From Rosenbergiella nectarea (GTDB lineage: Bacteria; Pseudomonadota; Gammaproteobacteria; Enterobacterales; Enterobacteriaceae): a stretch of 64,000 nucleotides of DNA. This document shows positions 1-12,505 of this stretch, in pieces (position 1 is the stretch's first letter; each line of letters begins with the position of its first letter). The translations under genes and the position numbers were made by a program. The DNA lies in the NCBI RefSeq assembly GCF_900111105.1, contig NZ_FOGC01000009.1, positions 1-64,000 on the forward strand, given 5' to 3'. The notes beneath the pieces are model-generated. The model was not told the DNA's origin. It did not search any database and saw nothing but the letters and a program-made list of their open reading frames with translations.

Positions 1-166
1 AAATTATTCTGTTATTCGTAAATGAATTTTCAGTGTCACTCTTCAAGACTTGATACTACAAAGTTTTTTTGTGATATCAATCCTGCGAGTGCCCACACAG
101 ATTGTCTGATAAATTGTTAAAGAGCATTGCGAATCAACGTTTTAACTCGTTGTCGCGAGGTGGCGT
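1..166 (-). other. rRNA operon leader (5' end of an rrn transcript)
   Basis: Read on the minus strand this is the transcribed leader of a ribosomal RNA operon. It contains the antitermination boxA and the conserved stretch after it (CAGACAATCTGTGTGGGCAC), as in E. coli rrn leaders. It ends in AT-rich sequence just before the expected 16S start, which lies outside the window. In E. coli an rrn operon also follows rbs-hsrA-yieP, so the position is syntenic. The same boxA block occurs in 16S-23S spacers, but the tandem promoters upstream show this is the operon start. Confidence 0.9.
114..126 (-). promoter_or_regulatory. rrn boxA antitermination site
   Basis: The minus strand reads TGCTCTTTAACAA, the canonical rrn boxA bound as RNA by NusB/NusE. 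It lies about 40 bases downstream of the P2 -10 box. Confidence 0.9.
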
Positions 167-194
167 ATATTACTCGCTTCACCTCAGAAGTCAA
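167..194 (-). promoter_or_regulatory. rrn P2 promoter
   Basis: On the minus strand the -35 box is TTGACT (189-194) and the -10 box TAATAT (167-172), with a 16-base spacer. This is the second of the tandem promoters typical of enterobacterial rrn operons. Confidence 0.85.
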
Positions 195-283
195 TCAATA
201 TTTAGAATTTTTCTCCTGGACCGAATCGCTTCAGTCCCTGTCACCGCGCTGCGTAACGCGCTTTGCCGTGTCAGTGGATGCGC

Positions 284-311
284 ATTATAGGGAGTTCCGT
301 TCAGAGCGCAA
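284..311 (-). promoter_or_regulatory. rrn P1 promoter
   Basis: On the minus strand the -35 box is TTGCGC (306-311) and the -10 box TATAAT (284-289), with the 16-base spacer characteristic of rrn P1. The region after -10 is GC-rich, as expected for a stringently controlled promoter. An AT-rich stretch at about 312-335 is a likely UP element. The remaining bases up to hsrA (518) show no other gene. Confidence 0.88.
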
Positions 312-517
312 GGGATTATTTAAACTTTTTTGCTGAGTGGTGATAAATCAGGCCAAATGTTCAGTTATCAGACAAAAGCCTTATAAAAGCGCTTTTTTTT
401 ACAACAATGTGTCCTTACTGCGTTAGTAAAATGGCAGCATAATTTTAATTAAGCCTCAACTCTGCGCACAAGATGCGTATACTTAGCAGACTAATTCAAC
501 AAATAAAGGACCTCTCA

Positions 518-1912
518 ATGGTTCGTTCCTCCAGCGACCTCACCGGATTACCTTGGATTGCGGCGATGGCTTTCTTTATGCAGGCATTAGATGCCACCAT
601 CTTAAATACCGCACTCCCCGCGATTGCCGAAAGTCTGCATCGTTCGCCCCTTGCTATGCAATCCACTATTATTAGTTATTCGTTAACCGTCGCAATGTTA
701 ATTCCGGTAAGTGGCTGGCTAGCCGATAGGTGTGGAACGAGAAAGGTATTCATTTGTGCCGTCACCTTGTTTGCCGTAGGGTCGCTCGCCTGTGCTTTAT
801 CGAACTCGCTTGGACTATTGGTTATCTCTCGAGTGATTCAAGGTATCGGCGGGGCAATGATGATGCCCGTCGCTCGACTCACGCTACTGCGTGCTTATCC
901 TCGGAATGAACTCCTCCCAATATTAAACTTTGTGACCATGCCTGGATTACTCGGTCCGGTTATGGGGCCTGTGCTCGGTGGCTTCTTTGTGACTTACGCC
1001 AGCTGGCATTGGATTTTCCTGATTAATATTCCTATCGCGCTGGTCGGGATTTTCTTCGCCCGTAAATACATGCCAGACTTTACGGTCCCTAAGCGGAAAT
1101 TTGATTCACTTGGCTTTATTCTCTTTAGTGGCTCAATTGTCGCGTTATCCATCGGCGTAGAGTTATTGGGTGAAGCACAAGTCTCATTGAGTGTTGCGGT
1201 AGCAGCAATGGTCGTCGGTGTTTTACTTCTCGCTTTCTATATAAAGCATGCTGTTAAGGTCAAGACGCCTTTAATCAACCTTGCGATGTTTAGAATCCGC
1301 ACCTTCTCCGTAGGGATTGCCGGCAATGTTGCCTCGCGCCTAGGTACCGGATGTATTCCCTTCCTTATACCTTTATTACTGCAAGTCGCTTTTGGTTATT
1401 CCGCGCTTTACGCTGGCTTTATCATGATTGCCACCGCAGCAGGGGCAATCTTAGCCAAATCGACAGTGACTCCGCTGCTCCGCCGTCAAGGTTATCGCCG
1501 AACGCTAGTCGGTATTAGCGCCATGATTGGCTTACTGATAATGAGCTTTGCCCTACAGTCTTCTCAACACTCCATCCTTTGGTTACTGCCCCCCCTGTTT
1601 CTAATTGGTATGGCGATGTCTACACAGTTCACCTCGATGAACACCATCACCTTAGCGGATCTCACCGATGAACATGCCAGTGGTGGCAATAGCGTGTTGG
1701 CAGTCACCCAGCAATTAGCCATCAGCTTTGGCGTCAGTGTTAGCGCCGCGGTATTACGTTTTTGGCAGGACTATCAACCGACAACGGAAGGGCAATTCCA
1801 AGCCACCTTTATTACCATGGGCATTGTTACAATAATCGCTGGCAGCACCTTCTTACTCTTAATGAAGAATGATGGGGAAAACCTAATCAAAAGACCGGCG
1901 AAGAAAAGCTAG
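518..1912 (+). CDS. hsrA: MFS drug-efflux-type transporter HsrA
   Basis: Inner-membrane major facilitator of the 14-helix DHA2 type, close along its length to E. coli HsrA (YieO), whose overproduction affects homocysteine sensitivity. The N-terminal block [20 protein letters not shown] and the later [20 protein letters not shown] block are characteristic. I chose ATG 518 (464 residues) because ATAAAGGA lies 7 bases before it; the upstream in-frame ATG at 473 has no ribosome-binding site. It converges with rbsR and the two stop codons overlap. E. coli has yieP between hsrA and the rrn operon; here it is absent. Confidence 0.9.
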   Translation: MVRSSSDLTGLPWIAAMAFFMQALDATILNTALPAIAESLHRSPLAMQSTIISYSLTVAMLIPVSGWLADRCGTRKVFICAVTLFAVGSLACALSNSLGLLVISRVIQGIGGAMMMPVARLTLLRAYPRNELLPILNFVTMPGLLGPVMGPVLGGFFVTYASWHWIFLINIPIALVGIFFARKYMPDFTVPKRKFDSLGFILFSGSIVALSIGVELLGEAQVSLSVAVAAMVVGVLLLAFYIKHAVKVKTPLINLAMFRIRTFSVGIAGNVASRLGTGCIPFLIPLLLQVAFGYSALYAGFIMIATAAGAILAKSTVTPLLRRQGYRRTLVGISAMIGLLIMSFALQSSQHSILWLLPPLFLIGMAMSTQFTSMNTITLADLTDEHASGGNSVLAVTQQLAISFGVSVSAAVLRFWQDYQPTTEGQFQATFITMGIVTIIAGSTFLLLMKNDGENLIKRPAKKS

Positions 1913-2904
1913 GTCGAGGATCTGACCTTCAATTGCGGGGTGAGCGCCCAAGAAACCGGTGCTCCTCCTTTTTTCTCTTCGATTCGATGAAGTAATAAAT
2001 CGATGGCCACTTGCCCAAGGGTATCTTTGGACTGGTGAATGGTCGTTAAAGGTGGAGTAAGATATTCCGATAACGCAATATCATCATAGCCAATCACCGC
2101 AACATCATCAGGTATCGTCAGGCCGGCACGGAACAAGGCTTGATACACGCCGACCGCCATCGCGTCATTACAGGCAAAGACCGCATCGGGTCGAGGCGTT
2201 AGCGTTAACAACTGCTGCATACTCGACATTCCGCCAGAGAATTCAAAATCGCCTTGTACGATATACTCTTCATTGATATCACGACCCGCGCTAAGTAGTG
2301 CGCGCTTAAAGCCTTCTACGCGTCGTCGAGCCGGACTTTTATCTAAAGGGCCACTAATACAAGCAATATGCTGATAACCCCTATCAATCAGATGTTTGGT
2401 CGCTAACTCCCCACCGAGTAACGCATTCTCTTCAATAACATCACTCAACCCAGTCAGTGGAGACCAGTCCATCATGACTATCGGTAATGCCGGATAACGT
2501 TGTAATAATGGAGCGAGTGCGGCATGTCCCTCATTACACATCAGCAACAAGCCATCTACTCGCTTTTGAATTAATGTCTCCAGGCTACGACTCATACGCT
2601 GGACATCCTCCGCGGTGTTACAGAGGATCAAGCTATACCCTCGCTCATAGCAGTTATCCTCAACCCCTTTTACCACTTCGGCATAAAAGGGATTACTACT
2701 GGTAGTGACTACCATACCGATAGTACGCGTTTGATTAAGCTTGAGACTTCGCGCCAACGCGCTGGGCGTATAATTAAGTTTGGCTATAGCTTCTGAAACC
2801 CGCTGCTGAATTTCATCGCTGACAAACCGATTTTGATTAATGACGTGTGAAACCGTGGAGGTCGACACCCCCGCTCTCCGTGCAACATCCTTTATCGTCG
2901 CCAA
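1909..2904 (-). CDS. rbsR: ribose operon repressor, LacI family
   Basis: DNA-binding repressor of the ribose operon, inactivated by ribose. The N-terminal LacI helix-turn-helix begins [19 protein letters not shown]. The rest is a periplasmic-binding-protein-like sensor domain with motifs such as [13 protein letters not shown] and [20 protein letters not shown]. At 331 residues it has the usual length. It is the last gene of the rbs operon, 13 bases after rbsK. Its TAG stop overlaps that of convergent hsrA, leaving no room for a terminator between them. Confidence 0.95.
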   Translation of the reverse strand: MATIKDVARRAGVSTSTVSHVINQNRFVSDEIQQRVSEAIAKLNYTPSALARSLKLNQTRTIGMVVTTSSNPFYAEVVKGVEDNCYERGYSLILCNTAEDVQRMSRSLETLIQKRVDGLLLMCNEGHAALAPLLQRYPALPIVMMDWSPLTGLSDVIEENALLGGELATKHLIDRGYQHIACISGPLDKSPARRRVEGFKRALLSAGRDINEEYIVQGDFEFSGGMSSMQQLLTLTPRPDAVFACNDAMAVGVYQALFRAGLTIPDDVAVIGYDDIALSEYLTPPLTTIHQSKDTLGQVAIDLLLHRIEEKKGGAPVSWALTPQLKVRSST

Positions 2905-2917
2905 CGCGCTGTCCTTA

Positions 2918-3838
2918 TTAATTTAAAAAATCGATGATTTCTTCACGCCAAGGTATCGACGTTTGTGCCCCTTGGCGTGAAACAGCAATAGCCGCGGCCG
3001 CTTGCGCAAAGTCTACTGCTTGGTGCCAATCAGCCGTTTCAAGATAGCGACACAGAAAAGCACCATTAAACGTATCGCCTGCAGCAATAGTATCTGTAAC
3101 GATAACTTCATAACCTGCAATGAGTTGCCCTTGTCCTTTCACACTTAGCCAAACGCCCCGACTGCCCAAGGTAATAATAACGGTATCGATGCCTTTTTTA
3201 TGCAGGCCATGAGCGGCTTGCTCAGCATCTTTATCGGTCTGCACGGAGATACCCGTCAAGGCTTCAGCTTCGGTTTCGTTGGGGGTAATAATATCAATCA
3301 GCGAGAGCAGTTCATCACTTAACGGTTGCGCCGGCGCTGGATTTAAGACGGTTAAAATATCGTGTTGATGAGCAAGCTGTGCAGCCGCCAATACACTTTC
3401 TAATGGCGTCTCAAGCTGAAGCAATAATGCTGCGCTATCGATGATAAGTTGTTGGTGTTTTTCGACATAGGCTTTTGTCAGTGATGCATTCGCGCCGGGA
3501 TAAATACCAATCGTATTTTCACCTTGATCATCGAGATAAATCATCGCAAGACCGGTCGCTTCACCTTTAGCCATCTCAATAGCCGAGATATCAATATTAT
3601 CTTTCGCTAGTTGCTCGCGGACCGCATGCCCAACCTCATCCTCGCCAATGCAAGCCATAAAAGCGATTGATGCGCCGCTGCGCCCAGCGGCTACGGCTTG
3701 ATTGGCCCCCTTTCCACCAAAGCTCATCTGATACTGTTTTCCAGACAAGGTCTCACCCGGCCTTGGGAAATGCGGAACCTGTAGGACATGATCGATATTG
3801 ATACTGCCGAGCACCACCATTTTTTTATTCGCTTGCAT
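2918..3838 (-). CDS. rbsK: ribokinase
   Basis: Phosphorylates D-ribose to ribose 5-phosphate in the cytoplasm, feeding the pentose phosphate pathway. It is a PfkB-family kinase: N-terminal sugar-binding region [19 protein letters not shown], and C-terminal catalytic signature [13 protein letters not shown] with the catalytic Asp of GAGD-type motifs. I chose ATG 3838 (306 residues) because it aligns with E. coli RbsK. The longer frame starts at a TTG (3868) that lies inside an intergenic hairpin. The ribosome-binding site before ATG 3838 is weak. Confidence 0.95.
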   Translation of the reverse strand: MQANKKMVVLGSINIDHVLQVPHFPRPGETLSGKQYQMSFGGKGANQAVAAGRSGASIAFMACIGEDEVGHAVREQLAKDNIDISAIEMAKGEATGLAMIYLDDQGENTIGIYPGANASLTKAYVEKHQQLIIDSAALLLQLETPLESVLAAAQLAHQHDILTVLNPAPAQPLSDELLSLIDIITPNETEAEALTGISVQTDKDAEQAAHGLHKKGIDTVIITLGSRGVWLSVKGQGQLIAGYEVIVTDTIAAGDTFNGAFLCRYLETADWHQAVDFAQAAAAIAVSRQGAQTSIPWREEIIDFLN

Positions 3839-3852
3839 TGTCGCCGTCCGTT

Positions 3853-3877
3853 CGCGGTACCTATTCAAGGTACCGCG
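3853..3877 (-). other. perfect intergenic hairpin between rbsB and rbsK
   Basis: CGCGGTACC, a 7-base loop and GGTACCGCG form a perfect 9-bp GC-rich stem directly after the rbsB stop and before rbsK. There is no T-run, so it is unlikely to be a full terminator. By analogy with other binding-protein operons it may stabilise the rbsB message and lower rbsK/rbsR expression; that role is inference. Confidence 0.7.
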
Positions 3878-3884
3878 GTTATCA

Positions 3885-4763
3885 TTATTGAGGAGTGACT
3901 AGGGTAAGATCGACAGGGATGACCTTAGGTATCGTCTGACCTTTCAAAATTTTATCGGCATTTTCAACGCCAGTGACACCAATTTGCTCGGGTAATTGTG
4001 CGACGGTAGCCGCCATTTTTCCTCGTTTTACTGCCGCAATCCCGTCTGCCGTGCCATCGAAACCGATCACTAGCACATCTTTTCGTCCGGCGGTCTGTAA
4101 GGCTCTTAACGCGCCTAGGGCCATTTCATCATTTTCCGCAAAGACTGCTTGGACATTGCTATGGGCCTGTAACAAGTTCTGCATCACATTTAAGCCTTTA
4201 GTTCGGTCAAAATCAGCGGGCTGACGAGCCAAAAGCGTAAAATGATGAGCTTGTGCGGCCTCAGCGAATCCTTTACCTCTTTCACGTGAAGCCGAGGTGC
4301 CTGCAATACCTTGCAACTGGATGACTTTAGCTCCCTCGCCCAATTTTTGGGCAATAAAGTCACCCGCCATCTTACCGCCTTTTACGTTGTCAGAGGCAAT
4401 ATGACTGACCACCTCTCCCTTGGTTGCAACACGGTCAAGAGTAATGACGGGAATTTTTGCCTGATTGGCAATTTTGATCCCATTTCCCACCGCATCCGAA
4501 TCCGTTGGATTGATCAGTAATAGCTTAGTCCCGCGCACGGTTAAGTCTTGGATATTAGCGAGCTCGCGTGCGGGGTTGTTCTGCGAGTCGACCACCACTA
4601 GGTCGTAGCCGAGTTTATCGGCTTCACGCTGAGCCCCTTGTTTTAGGGAGACAAAGAAGGGGTTATTTAAGGTCGATACCACTAATCCTAATGTCTCTTT
4701 GGCCAGTGCATTACCGCAGATCATCGTACTCATTAAGAGCGAAATAGCCGTTAATTTTTTCAT
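3885..4763 (-). CDS. rbsB: periplasmic D-ribose-binding protein
   Basis: Captures ribose in the periplasm for the RbsABC importer and, in E. coli, for the Trg chemoreceptor. Residues 1-21 form a signal peptide ([21 protein letters not shown]) with likely cleavage before KETLG. The mature part closely follows E. coli RbsB, including [30 protein letters not shown] and the ligand-contacting [13 protein letters not shown]. At 292 residues it has the usual length. It lies between rbsC and rbsK in the operon. Confidence 0.96.
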   Translation of the reverse strand: MKKLTAISLLMSTMICGNALAKETLGLVVSTLNNPFFVSLKQGAQREADKLGYDLVVVDSQNNPARELANIQDLTVRGTKLLLINPTDSDAVGNGIKIANQAKIPVITLDRVATKGEVVSHIASDNVKGGKMAGDFIAQKLGEGAKVIQLQGIAGTSASRERGKGFAEAAQAHHFTLLARQPADFDRTKGLNVMQNLLQAHSNVQAVFAENDEMALGALRALQTAGRKDVLVIGFDGTADGIAAVKRGKMAATVAQLPEQIGVTGVENADKILKGQTIPKVIPVDLTLVTPQ

Positions 4764-4789
4764 CTGAAATACCCTTAAAAAGCGAACAG

Positions 4790-5761
4790 TTATTGGTGAC
4801 TTTTATTGTCTGCTAGCACGGCCAGCAGGATAACAATGGCTTTGACTATCATTTGGAAATACGACGAGACACCCATCAGGTTTAACCCGTTATTGAGGAA
4901 CCCTAGAATTAATGCGCCAATCAAGGTTCCGGTAATACGCCCTCGTCCACCGGATAAGCTACAACCGCCTAATACGACTGCAGCAATCGCATCCAATTCG
5001 TATCCCGTCCCGGCGGTAGGCTGTGCCGAGGAGAGACGAGCAACCTCAATCGTTCCCGCCAAGGCGGCTAGCGCGCCACAGAGGGCATAAACCGTGATTT
5101 TTATACGAGTAACACTGATTCCCGACAGTCGGGTAGCGGCCTCATTACCGCCCAGCGCGTAAATGTAGCGTCCCAAACGGGTATGATTGAGCAGATACCA
5201 CGCCGCCATAAAGACAATCGCCATTATCCATACGGGAACAGGTACGCCGGCCAACTGCCCAATACCGATAAGACTGAAATGATCGCTATTATCACTAAAC
5301 CCGGTACTGATTGGGCTTCCATCGGTAAAGACCATGGTGGCACCACGGAGTAACAGCATCATCACTAAGGTCGCGATGAAGGCTTGAACTTTACCCCATG
5401 CAATCACCATCCCTGTTACCCCACCGATGAGGCCACCCGCAACCAGGGCCGCGGCCACTGCTAGTAGCGCATTGATCTCGTGGCCGATTAACGAGGCGAC
5501 TAAGGCCCCGGTAAACGCCAATAAGGACCCAACCGATAAATCGATACCCGCAGCCAGAATCACTAAGGTCATCCCCACCGCCATAATGGCGTTCACTGAA
5601 GTTTGTTGCAGGATATTGAAGAGGTTCGCTAGGGTGAAAAAATTACTACTTTGTGTCGCCACTACCGCGATTAATATCAGTAGCGCGATCAATGACTTTT
5701 GCTCGCGAATGCCGTGCCATAACGAGCGTTTAGCTGTTACGTTGGCGGTGGTCGGTTTCAT
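4790..5761 (-). CDS. rbsC: ribose ABC transporter permease
   Basis: Inner-membrane channel subunit of the ribose importer, with about 8-10 hydrophobic helices over 323 residues. Family motifs include [20 protein letters not shown] and a C-terminal [15 protein letters not shown] segment that contacts the ATPase. The start overlaps the rbsA stop by four bases (ATGA), a sign of translational coupling. Confidence 0.95.
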   Translation of the reverse strand: MKPTTANVTAKRSLWHGIREQKSLIALLILIAVVATQSSNFFTLANLFNILQQTSVNAIMAVGMTLVILAAGIDLSVGSLLAFTGALVASLIGHEINALLAVAAALVAGGLIGGVTGMVIAWGKVQAFIATLVMMLLLRGATMVFTDGSPISTGFSDNSDHFSLIGIGQLAGVPVPVWIMAIVFMAAWYLLNHTRLGRYIYALGGNEAATRLSGISVTRIKITVYALCGALAALAGTIEVARLSSAQPTAGTGYELDAIAAVVLGGCSLSGGRGRITGTLIGALILGFLNNGLNLMGVSSYFQMIVKAIVILLAVLADNKSHQ

Positions 5762-7272
5762 ATCACTAAATCCTCGCTATGCTGCTTGCCGACGGCGGCT
5801 GCCATAAGTTTCTCTTGAGTCGCCTGTTGCCGAGTAAACTCGCCACTAACACGCCCTTCATGCATCACCAAAATGCGATCACTCATCCCCAAGACTTCAG
5901 GCATTTCCGAGGAGACCAAGATGATGCTTAATCCTTCGTCTTTACACTTGTTGATCAGCTGATAAATCTCTTTTTTTGCGCCAACATCTACGCCACGAGT
6001 CGGTTCATCGAGGATCAAGACTTTCGGTTGCGTCATTAACCCCCGCGCGATAGAAACCTTTTGTTGGTTCCCTCCCGATAACAACCCGATAGTTTTATCC
6101 ATTGAGTCAGTTTTAATATTGAATAATCGGATAAAATCCCCAACGGTCAGGCGTTCTTCACGGTGTTTCAATAATCCGCCGTGTCCTGAGAAATAAGGCA
6201 GGGCCGTGAGTGACATGTTATGTTTGATCGACATCCCTAAAACCAGTCCTTCCCGTTTACGGTCTTCGGAAATGTAGACGATGCCCTGTTTGAGTCCTTG
6301 CTGCGGGGTTCGTACCCGAATCGGCTTCTGGTTCAACAAAAGCTCGCCAGCCGTTTTCGGGTGGGCACCGTAGATCATTTTCATGAGCTCTGTACGACCC
6401 GCTCCCATTAATCCTGATATGCCGAGGATCTCGCCGCTTCGTAACGTAAAACTAATATTGTGGATACCTGGACCAGATAACTGCTTGACCGCTAAGCGTA
6501 TCTCTCCAGGCTCTTTATCGAGATGGGGGTAATGGTCATCAAGTTTTCGACCTACCATCAGTTCAATCAGGCGTTCTTCATCGATAGCGTCAACCGGGTA
6601 CTCGCCAATAAATCGGCCATCTCGAAAAACGGTGACATCATCGCAGATATCAAAAATCTCTTTCATGCGATGCGAGATATAGACGATGCCACACCCCTGG
6701 GCTTTTAATTCGTTAATAACATTAAATAGGGCGAGAGTTTCTGTATCGGTAAGGGCATCCGTCGGCTCATCCATTACAATGACTTTAGATTGATAGCTCA
6801 ATACCTTAGCGATTTCGACCATCTGCTGGTCACCAATCGATAAGCTATCCACCAACACTTTGCTGGAAAAACGGAGCTTTAATCGGGCAAGTAAGCGATC
6901 GGCCTCGCGATACAGGGTTTTCCAATCGATACATCCGAAGGCGAGTCGTGGCTCTCGGCCTAGAAAAATATTTTCAGCCACCGTCAGCGTGCCAATCAGA
7001 TTAAGCTCTTGGTGAATAATACCGATGCCCGCTTCTTGTGACTGTTTAGGGCCAGTAAATACCGTCTCTTTCCCCAACCACAGGCAAGTTCCCGCCTCTT
7101 TTTGGTAAATTCCTGTCATGATCTTCATCATGGTGGACTTTCCGGCCCCGTTTTCGCCAACCAATGCCATCACGCGTCCGGCCTTGACGCACAGGGACGC
7201 ACCATTCAGCGCTTTAACCCCTGGAAACGACTTTTCAATATGGTTGAGGGCTAATAGGCATTGAGTCTCCAT
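5758..7272 (-). CDS. rbsA: ribose ABC transporter ATP-binding protein
   Basis: Energises ribose import. It is a duplicated ATPase of 504 residues. The first domain has a good Walker A (GENGAGKST, about residue 43), Walker [12 protein letters not shown] and a family-typical [12 protein letters not shown] signature. The second domain has the family-typical altered P-loop ([10 protein letters not shown]), signature LSGGNQQK and Walker [13 protein letters not shown]. It starts one base after rbsD ends, and its stop overlaps rbsC. Confidence 0.96.
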   Translation of the reverse strand: METQCLLALNHIEKSFPGVKALNGASLCVKAGRVMALVGENGAGKSTMMKIMTGIYQKEAGTCLWLGKETVFTGPKQSQEAGIGIIHQELNLIGTLTVAENIFLGREPRLAFGCIDWKTLYREADRLLARLKLRFSSKVLVDSLSIGDQQMVEIAKVLSYQSKVIVMDEPTDALTDTETLALFNVINELKAQGCGIVYISHRMKEIFDICDDVTVFRDGRFIGEYPVDAIDEERLIELMVGRKLDDHYPHLDKEPGEIRLAVKQLSGPGIHNISFTLRSGEILGISGLMGAGRTELMKMIYGAHPKTAGELLLNQKPIRVRTPQQGLKQGIVYISEDRKREGLVLGMSIKHNMSLTALPYFSGHGGLLKHREERLTVGDFIRLFNIKTDSMDKTIGLLSGGNQQKVSIARGLMTQPKVLILDEPTRGVDVGAKKEIYQLINKCKDEGLSIILVSSEMPEVLGMSDRILVMHEGRVSGEFTRQQATQEKLMAAAVGKQHSEDLVI

Positions 7273-7273
7273 T

Positions 7274-7693
7274 TTAAAAAGTGACTCCCGCCGTAAAGAT
7301 CACATTGGCATAAGGGGTACACTCCCCCGTACGTATTACAGCTCGTGTCTGTTGGGTTAAGGATTTAAAGTGATCGTGGGAAACGTAGAAAACCTCTACC
7401 TGTTGCCCCTGCTCTGCAGATAAGCGGTCGATTAATGTAAGCAATTGCTGGTGGGCCTGCGGATTGTGTTCAATGATCTCTTCAGCAATATGTGCCGCTT
7501 GGATCTGCATGGCGGCGGCAACCACCTCGCTCACTTGTCGAAAGCTTGGTACCCCTTGAGTTAACGCGAGATCGATACGTGTAGGGCCTAGCGGAATAGG
7601 TAACCCCGCATCGGCAATCGCCAGGGTCTCAAAATGGCCGAGTTGCGTGACAATATGGGCAATTTCGGGATGTAATAGATGACCTTTGTTCAT
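7274..7693 (-). CDS. rbsD: D-ribose pyranase
   Basis: Interconverts the beta-pyranose and beta-furanose forms of ribose so that ribokinase receives its substrate. The 139 residues equal the E. coli length and share [20 protein letters not shown], the conserved His of the N-terminal half and the C-terminal [17 protein letters not shown] block. I chose ATG 7693 because it aligns with the family and has GAGGAGCG just upstream. The longer frame to 7732 would run through the RbsR operator. It is the first gene of the operon. Confidence 0.96.
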   Translation of the reverse strand: MNKGHLLHPEIAHIVTQLGHFETLAIADAGLPIPLGPTRIDLALTQGVPSFRQVSEVVAAAMQIQAAHIAEEIIEHNPQAHQQLLTLIDRLSAEQGQQVEVFYVSHDHFKSLTQQTRAVIRTGECTPYANVIFTAGVTF

Positions 7694-7705
7694 ACTTCGC
7701 TCCTC

Positions 7706-7721
7706 AGCGAAACGTTTCGCT
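7706..7721 (-). promoter_or_regulatory. RbsR operator
   Basis: AGCGAAACGTTTCGCT is a perfect 16-bp palindrome with the central CG typical of LacI-family operators, and it matches the known enterobacterial rbs operator. It sits 12 bases upstream of the rbsD start, so repressor would block early transcription. Confidence 0.9.
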
Positions 7722-7784
7722 GGCAGTAGCATGAACCAAGCCGAATCGCTTGCTCAATCGACTAAACAGAAAAACGTGATAGCC

Positions 7785-7800
7785 ATCGAATCGATTCGCT
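7785..7800 (-). promoter_or_regulatory. possible auxiliary RbsR operator
   Basis: The minus strand reads AGCGAATCGATTCGAT, matching the main operator at 13 of 16 positions and containing the perfect palindrome CGAATCGATTCG. Its centre is 79 bases from that of the main operator. It could be a second repressor site or chance; only sequence similarity supports it. Confidence 0.45.
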
Positions 7801-7906
7801 GAAATAGTGATATACACCAAATAATTGATGCAACGCTGTAAATCGTTACTCAAATAAATGTTTGCGTGATCAGCTTCAGACCGAAGCGTTAAAGAGGGAT
7901 AAGGGG

Positions 7907-7944
7907 AAAAAGAGGGTCCCCACTGTCTAGGCAAGACAGCGGGG
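7907..7944 (-). terminator. bud operon terminator
   Basis: On the minus strand, directly after budC, an 11-bp stem with one mismatch (CCCCGCTGTCT / AGACAGTGGGG) has a 5-base loop. It is followed a few bases later by a TTTTT run. It separates the bud operon from the rbs promoter region. Confidence 0.75.
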
Positions 7945-7951
7945 GAAGGGA

Positions 7952-10418
<2,467 letters not shown>

Positions 10419-10430
10419 TATCATCTCCAC

Positions 10431-11213
10431 TTAACTCTCTACTGCGCGTATAGCTTGATCGAGATCGTCTGGGTGTAGGTCGGCATTAAGAAATTCGTGA
10501 TCGGTAGGGAGATCGATCACCAGCTTATGAATTGCACCAAAAGTCAGCTGCCCTGACAGTAAGTGATAATCTAGAAGATGGCCGCCCCCTTGCCGATCAT
10601 GGGTAATAAAATGCTCGTGATAGCCGGCAACATTGATTCCCTGCATATATTGCGGTGTGCGAAAGCCAATCACCGACCCGTTTTTCTGATTAAAGGTAAA
10701 GATGGGTTGCTCGGCTATCGCTTCTTGCATCGGTCGGTAAGGCCGACATTGTTCAGGCACCGTTCGGGTCTGCGCTTGCTGAAAGTCCCCCTCTATCCGT
10801 AGGGCACAGAATAGGTTATCTGAAGGAAGGTGCTGGTCGATCAGTCGATGAATCGCTTGACGTGAAATAGGCTGGTCCAGCTCCAGACAATAGTCTGGTT
10901 GGAAGAAGGTCATCACGGCAAAGGGCGTTTGTTGATCCGCTCGCGCCTGGCGTGCGCTACCATCAGATTTAAGTTGGTAAATTTGATGATCGAGCGCCAC
11001 CAGCTCACCGTCTAAATGGTTAAAAGTCCCCAATCCGAAATCCCCTTTTTCTAGGAGATCAGCAACGGTCATCGAGCCATCATAAACCCCACTGAGTAAG
11101 GCGCTCATCAACGATGTCTGAAAAATGACTTTTTGCGGCCGTTGCTGATGGGCCAGTTTAACCATCTGTCCGAGTTGTGAGGCACAGTCGCAATCAATAA
11201 GATGATCAGCCAT
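10431..11213 (-). CDS. budA: alpha-acetolactate decarboxylase
   Basis: Converts alpha-acetolactate to acetoin with loss of CO2. The 260 residues carry the family features: FQTSLMSALLSGVYDG near residue 31, GDFGLGTFNHLDGELVALD, and the zinc-ligand region GYHEHFITHDRQGGGHLLDY with its histidines. GAGAGGAAAGC precedes the ATG. It is the first gene of the bud operon, divergent from budR across 98 bases that should hold both promoters and the BudR site. Confidence 0.95.
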   Translation of the reverse strand: MADHLIDCDCASQLGQMVKLAHQQRPQKVIFQTSLMSALLSGVYDGSMTVADLLEKGDFGLGTFNHLDGELVALDHQIYQLKSDGSARQARADQQTPFAVMTFFQPDYCLELDQPISRQAIHRLIDQHLPSDNLFCALRIEGDFQQAQTRTVPEQCRPYRPMQEAIAEQPIFTFNQKNGSVIGFRTPQYMQGINVAGYHEHFITHDRQGGGHLLDYHLLSGQLTFGAIHKLVIDLPTDHEFLNADLHPDDLDQAIRAVES

Positions 11214-11311
11214 GCTTTCCTCTCTATAAGTAAAAACCTTAGAAAGTATGTTGACCTATGCCGCTTTCGAGTTCCAATATAGGGAAGGCCCGACTTTAAG
11301 ACGTTATCGAT

Positions 11312-12187
11312 ATGGAACTGCGTTATCTTCGTTATTTTGTTGCCGTCGCGGAAACGCGCAACTTCACTCGTGCGGCTGAGAAGCTGTCAATTTCCCAACC
11401 GCCATTAAGCCAACAGATTCTCCGTTTAGAGAGGGAAATCGGTACGCCGCTTTTTCTTCGTTTAAAAAGTGGGGTGGAATTGACCGAGGCAGGGGAAGCT
11501 TTTTACAAAGAAGCAAGACAGATATTATTGTTGACCGATCAGGCTCTGGAAAAGACTCGGGGGATTGCGCGCGGGATTAATGGTAAAGCAACCTTAGGGT
11601 TTGCCTGTTCCAGCGTCTTTCACCCCATATTGTTTAAGCGGTTAAAAAAGTTTCATACTCTCTATCCCTCTGCAACCTTGCTTTCAGAAGAAAGTAATAT
11701 GTCGCAATTGATGCAATCGCTACGCGAAGGGACATTAGACGCTGCGTTTGTCAGATTACCTTGCCAAACGAGCCAAGAGTTTACTCTGCAAACTATTACT
11801 CAAGAAAGTATGTTTCTAGTGGTTCGCGAGGAAGAGGCTAAAACCCCTCTCGAGACGATCCTCAGAGATTCGCCGCTCATTTTATTCCCTAGAGAACTGG
11901 CACCCAGCCTTTATGACATGATCATCCATTTTTGCCATGAACAGGGCGTCGTGCCCCAGTTGGCGACCCAAGCGCCGCAGATGTCTGCCTCGATTGCGAT
12001 GGTTGCCAGCGGCTTTGGTTTTACCTTCGTTCCAGAGTCACTCACCATCATTGCGATGCCTGGTGTGTCCTATCGGAAAATTAAGGCCCCGCAGTTGACC
12101 ACTGAGATAGCCCTGGCATGGCGTCGTTGGGACCGCTCACCCATTATTAAACATCTACTTTCTTTGATCAGTACAGGCAGTGACTAA
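11312..12187 (+). CDS. budR: LysR-type activator of the bud operon
   Basis: Transcription factor, probably the acetate-responsive activator of butanediol genes known as BudR/AlsR. The N-terminal LysR helix-turn-helix is plain: MELRYLRYFVAVAETRNFTR followed by AAEKLSISQPPLSQQI. The C-terminal two-thirds is a co-inducer-binding domain. At 291 residues it has normal length. Its divergent position beside budA supports the assignment; the regulatory effect is inferred from the family. Confidence 0.85.
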   Translation: MELRYLRYFVAVAETRNFTRAAEKLSISQPPLSQQILRLEREIGTPLFLRLKSGVELTEAGEAFYKEARQILLLTDQALEKTRGIARGINGKATLGFACSSVFHPILFKRLKKFHTLYPSATLLSEESNMSQLMQSLREGTLDAAFVRLPCQTSQEFTLQTITQESMFLVVREEEAKTPLETILRDSPLILFPRELAPSLYDMIIHFCHEQGVVPQLATQAPQMSASIAMVASGFGFTFVPESLTIIAMPGVSYRKIKAPQLTTEIALAWRRWDRSPIIKHLLSLISTGSD

Positions 12188-12505
12188 GCGTAAAGATCCA
12201 GCGTAAAAATAAGGCATTAGGCGTAAAACCTAATGCCATGTTAGCGATCAGTATAAAAGGGCATAATATTGGAGCGTCTACTGGCTTATTATGGGACTGC
12301 TACGCCTGCAGTTGGATAACCGGCATAGGAGGTGAACATCGTCTATCTATCCTTATTTATCTCTTACCAAGATAATGTCACGCTAGCATGAGTGGCTATT
12401 AATGGATTTGGGATTATTTTATAAATTAGCGACAATTTTAACTTTCTGTATCACTATTACAGTGACCGACCTATCGGTCACTGACTTCAGCGTTAAACGC
12501 TTATT
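12188..12505. other. intergenic region with two hairpins
   Basis: No gene is seen here. At 12213-12237 GGCATTAGG and CCTAATGCC form a perfect 9-bp stem with a 7-base loop. On the minus strand it is followed by TTATTTTT, making it a fair terminator for the GH18-amidase pair; on the plus strand it may also end budR. At 12460-12483 CAGTGACCGA and TCGGTCACTG form a perfect 10-bp stem with a 4-base loop, immediately after the GH18 stop codon and without a T-run. Confidence 0.6.

Noticed and set aside
102-336. Two overlapping plus-strand frames of 62 and 69 codons
   Set aside because: They lie inside the rrn leader and promoters and have no ribosome-binding sites.
7767-7870. CRP binding sites upstream of rbsD
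   Set aside because: CGTGA-N6-TCGAA and similar partial matches exist, but none is close enough to the consensus to report as a feature.
7704-7934. Minus-strand frame of 76 codons upstream of rbsD
   Set aside because: It runs through the bud terminator and the rbs operator region, and its protein has no recognisable pattern.
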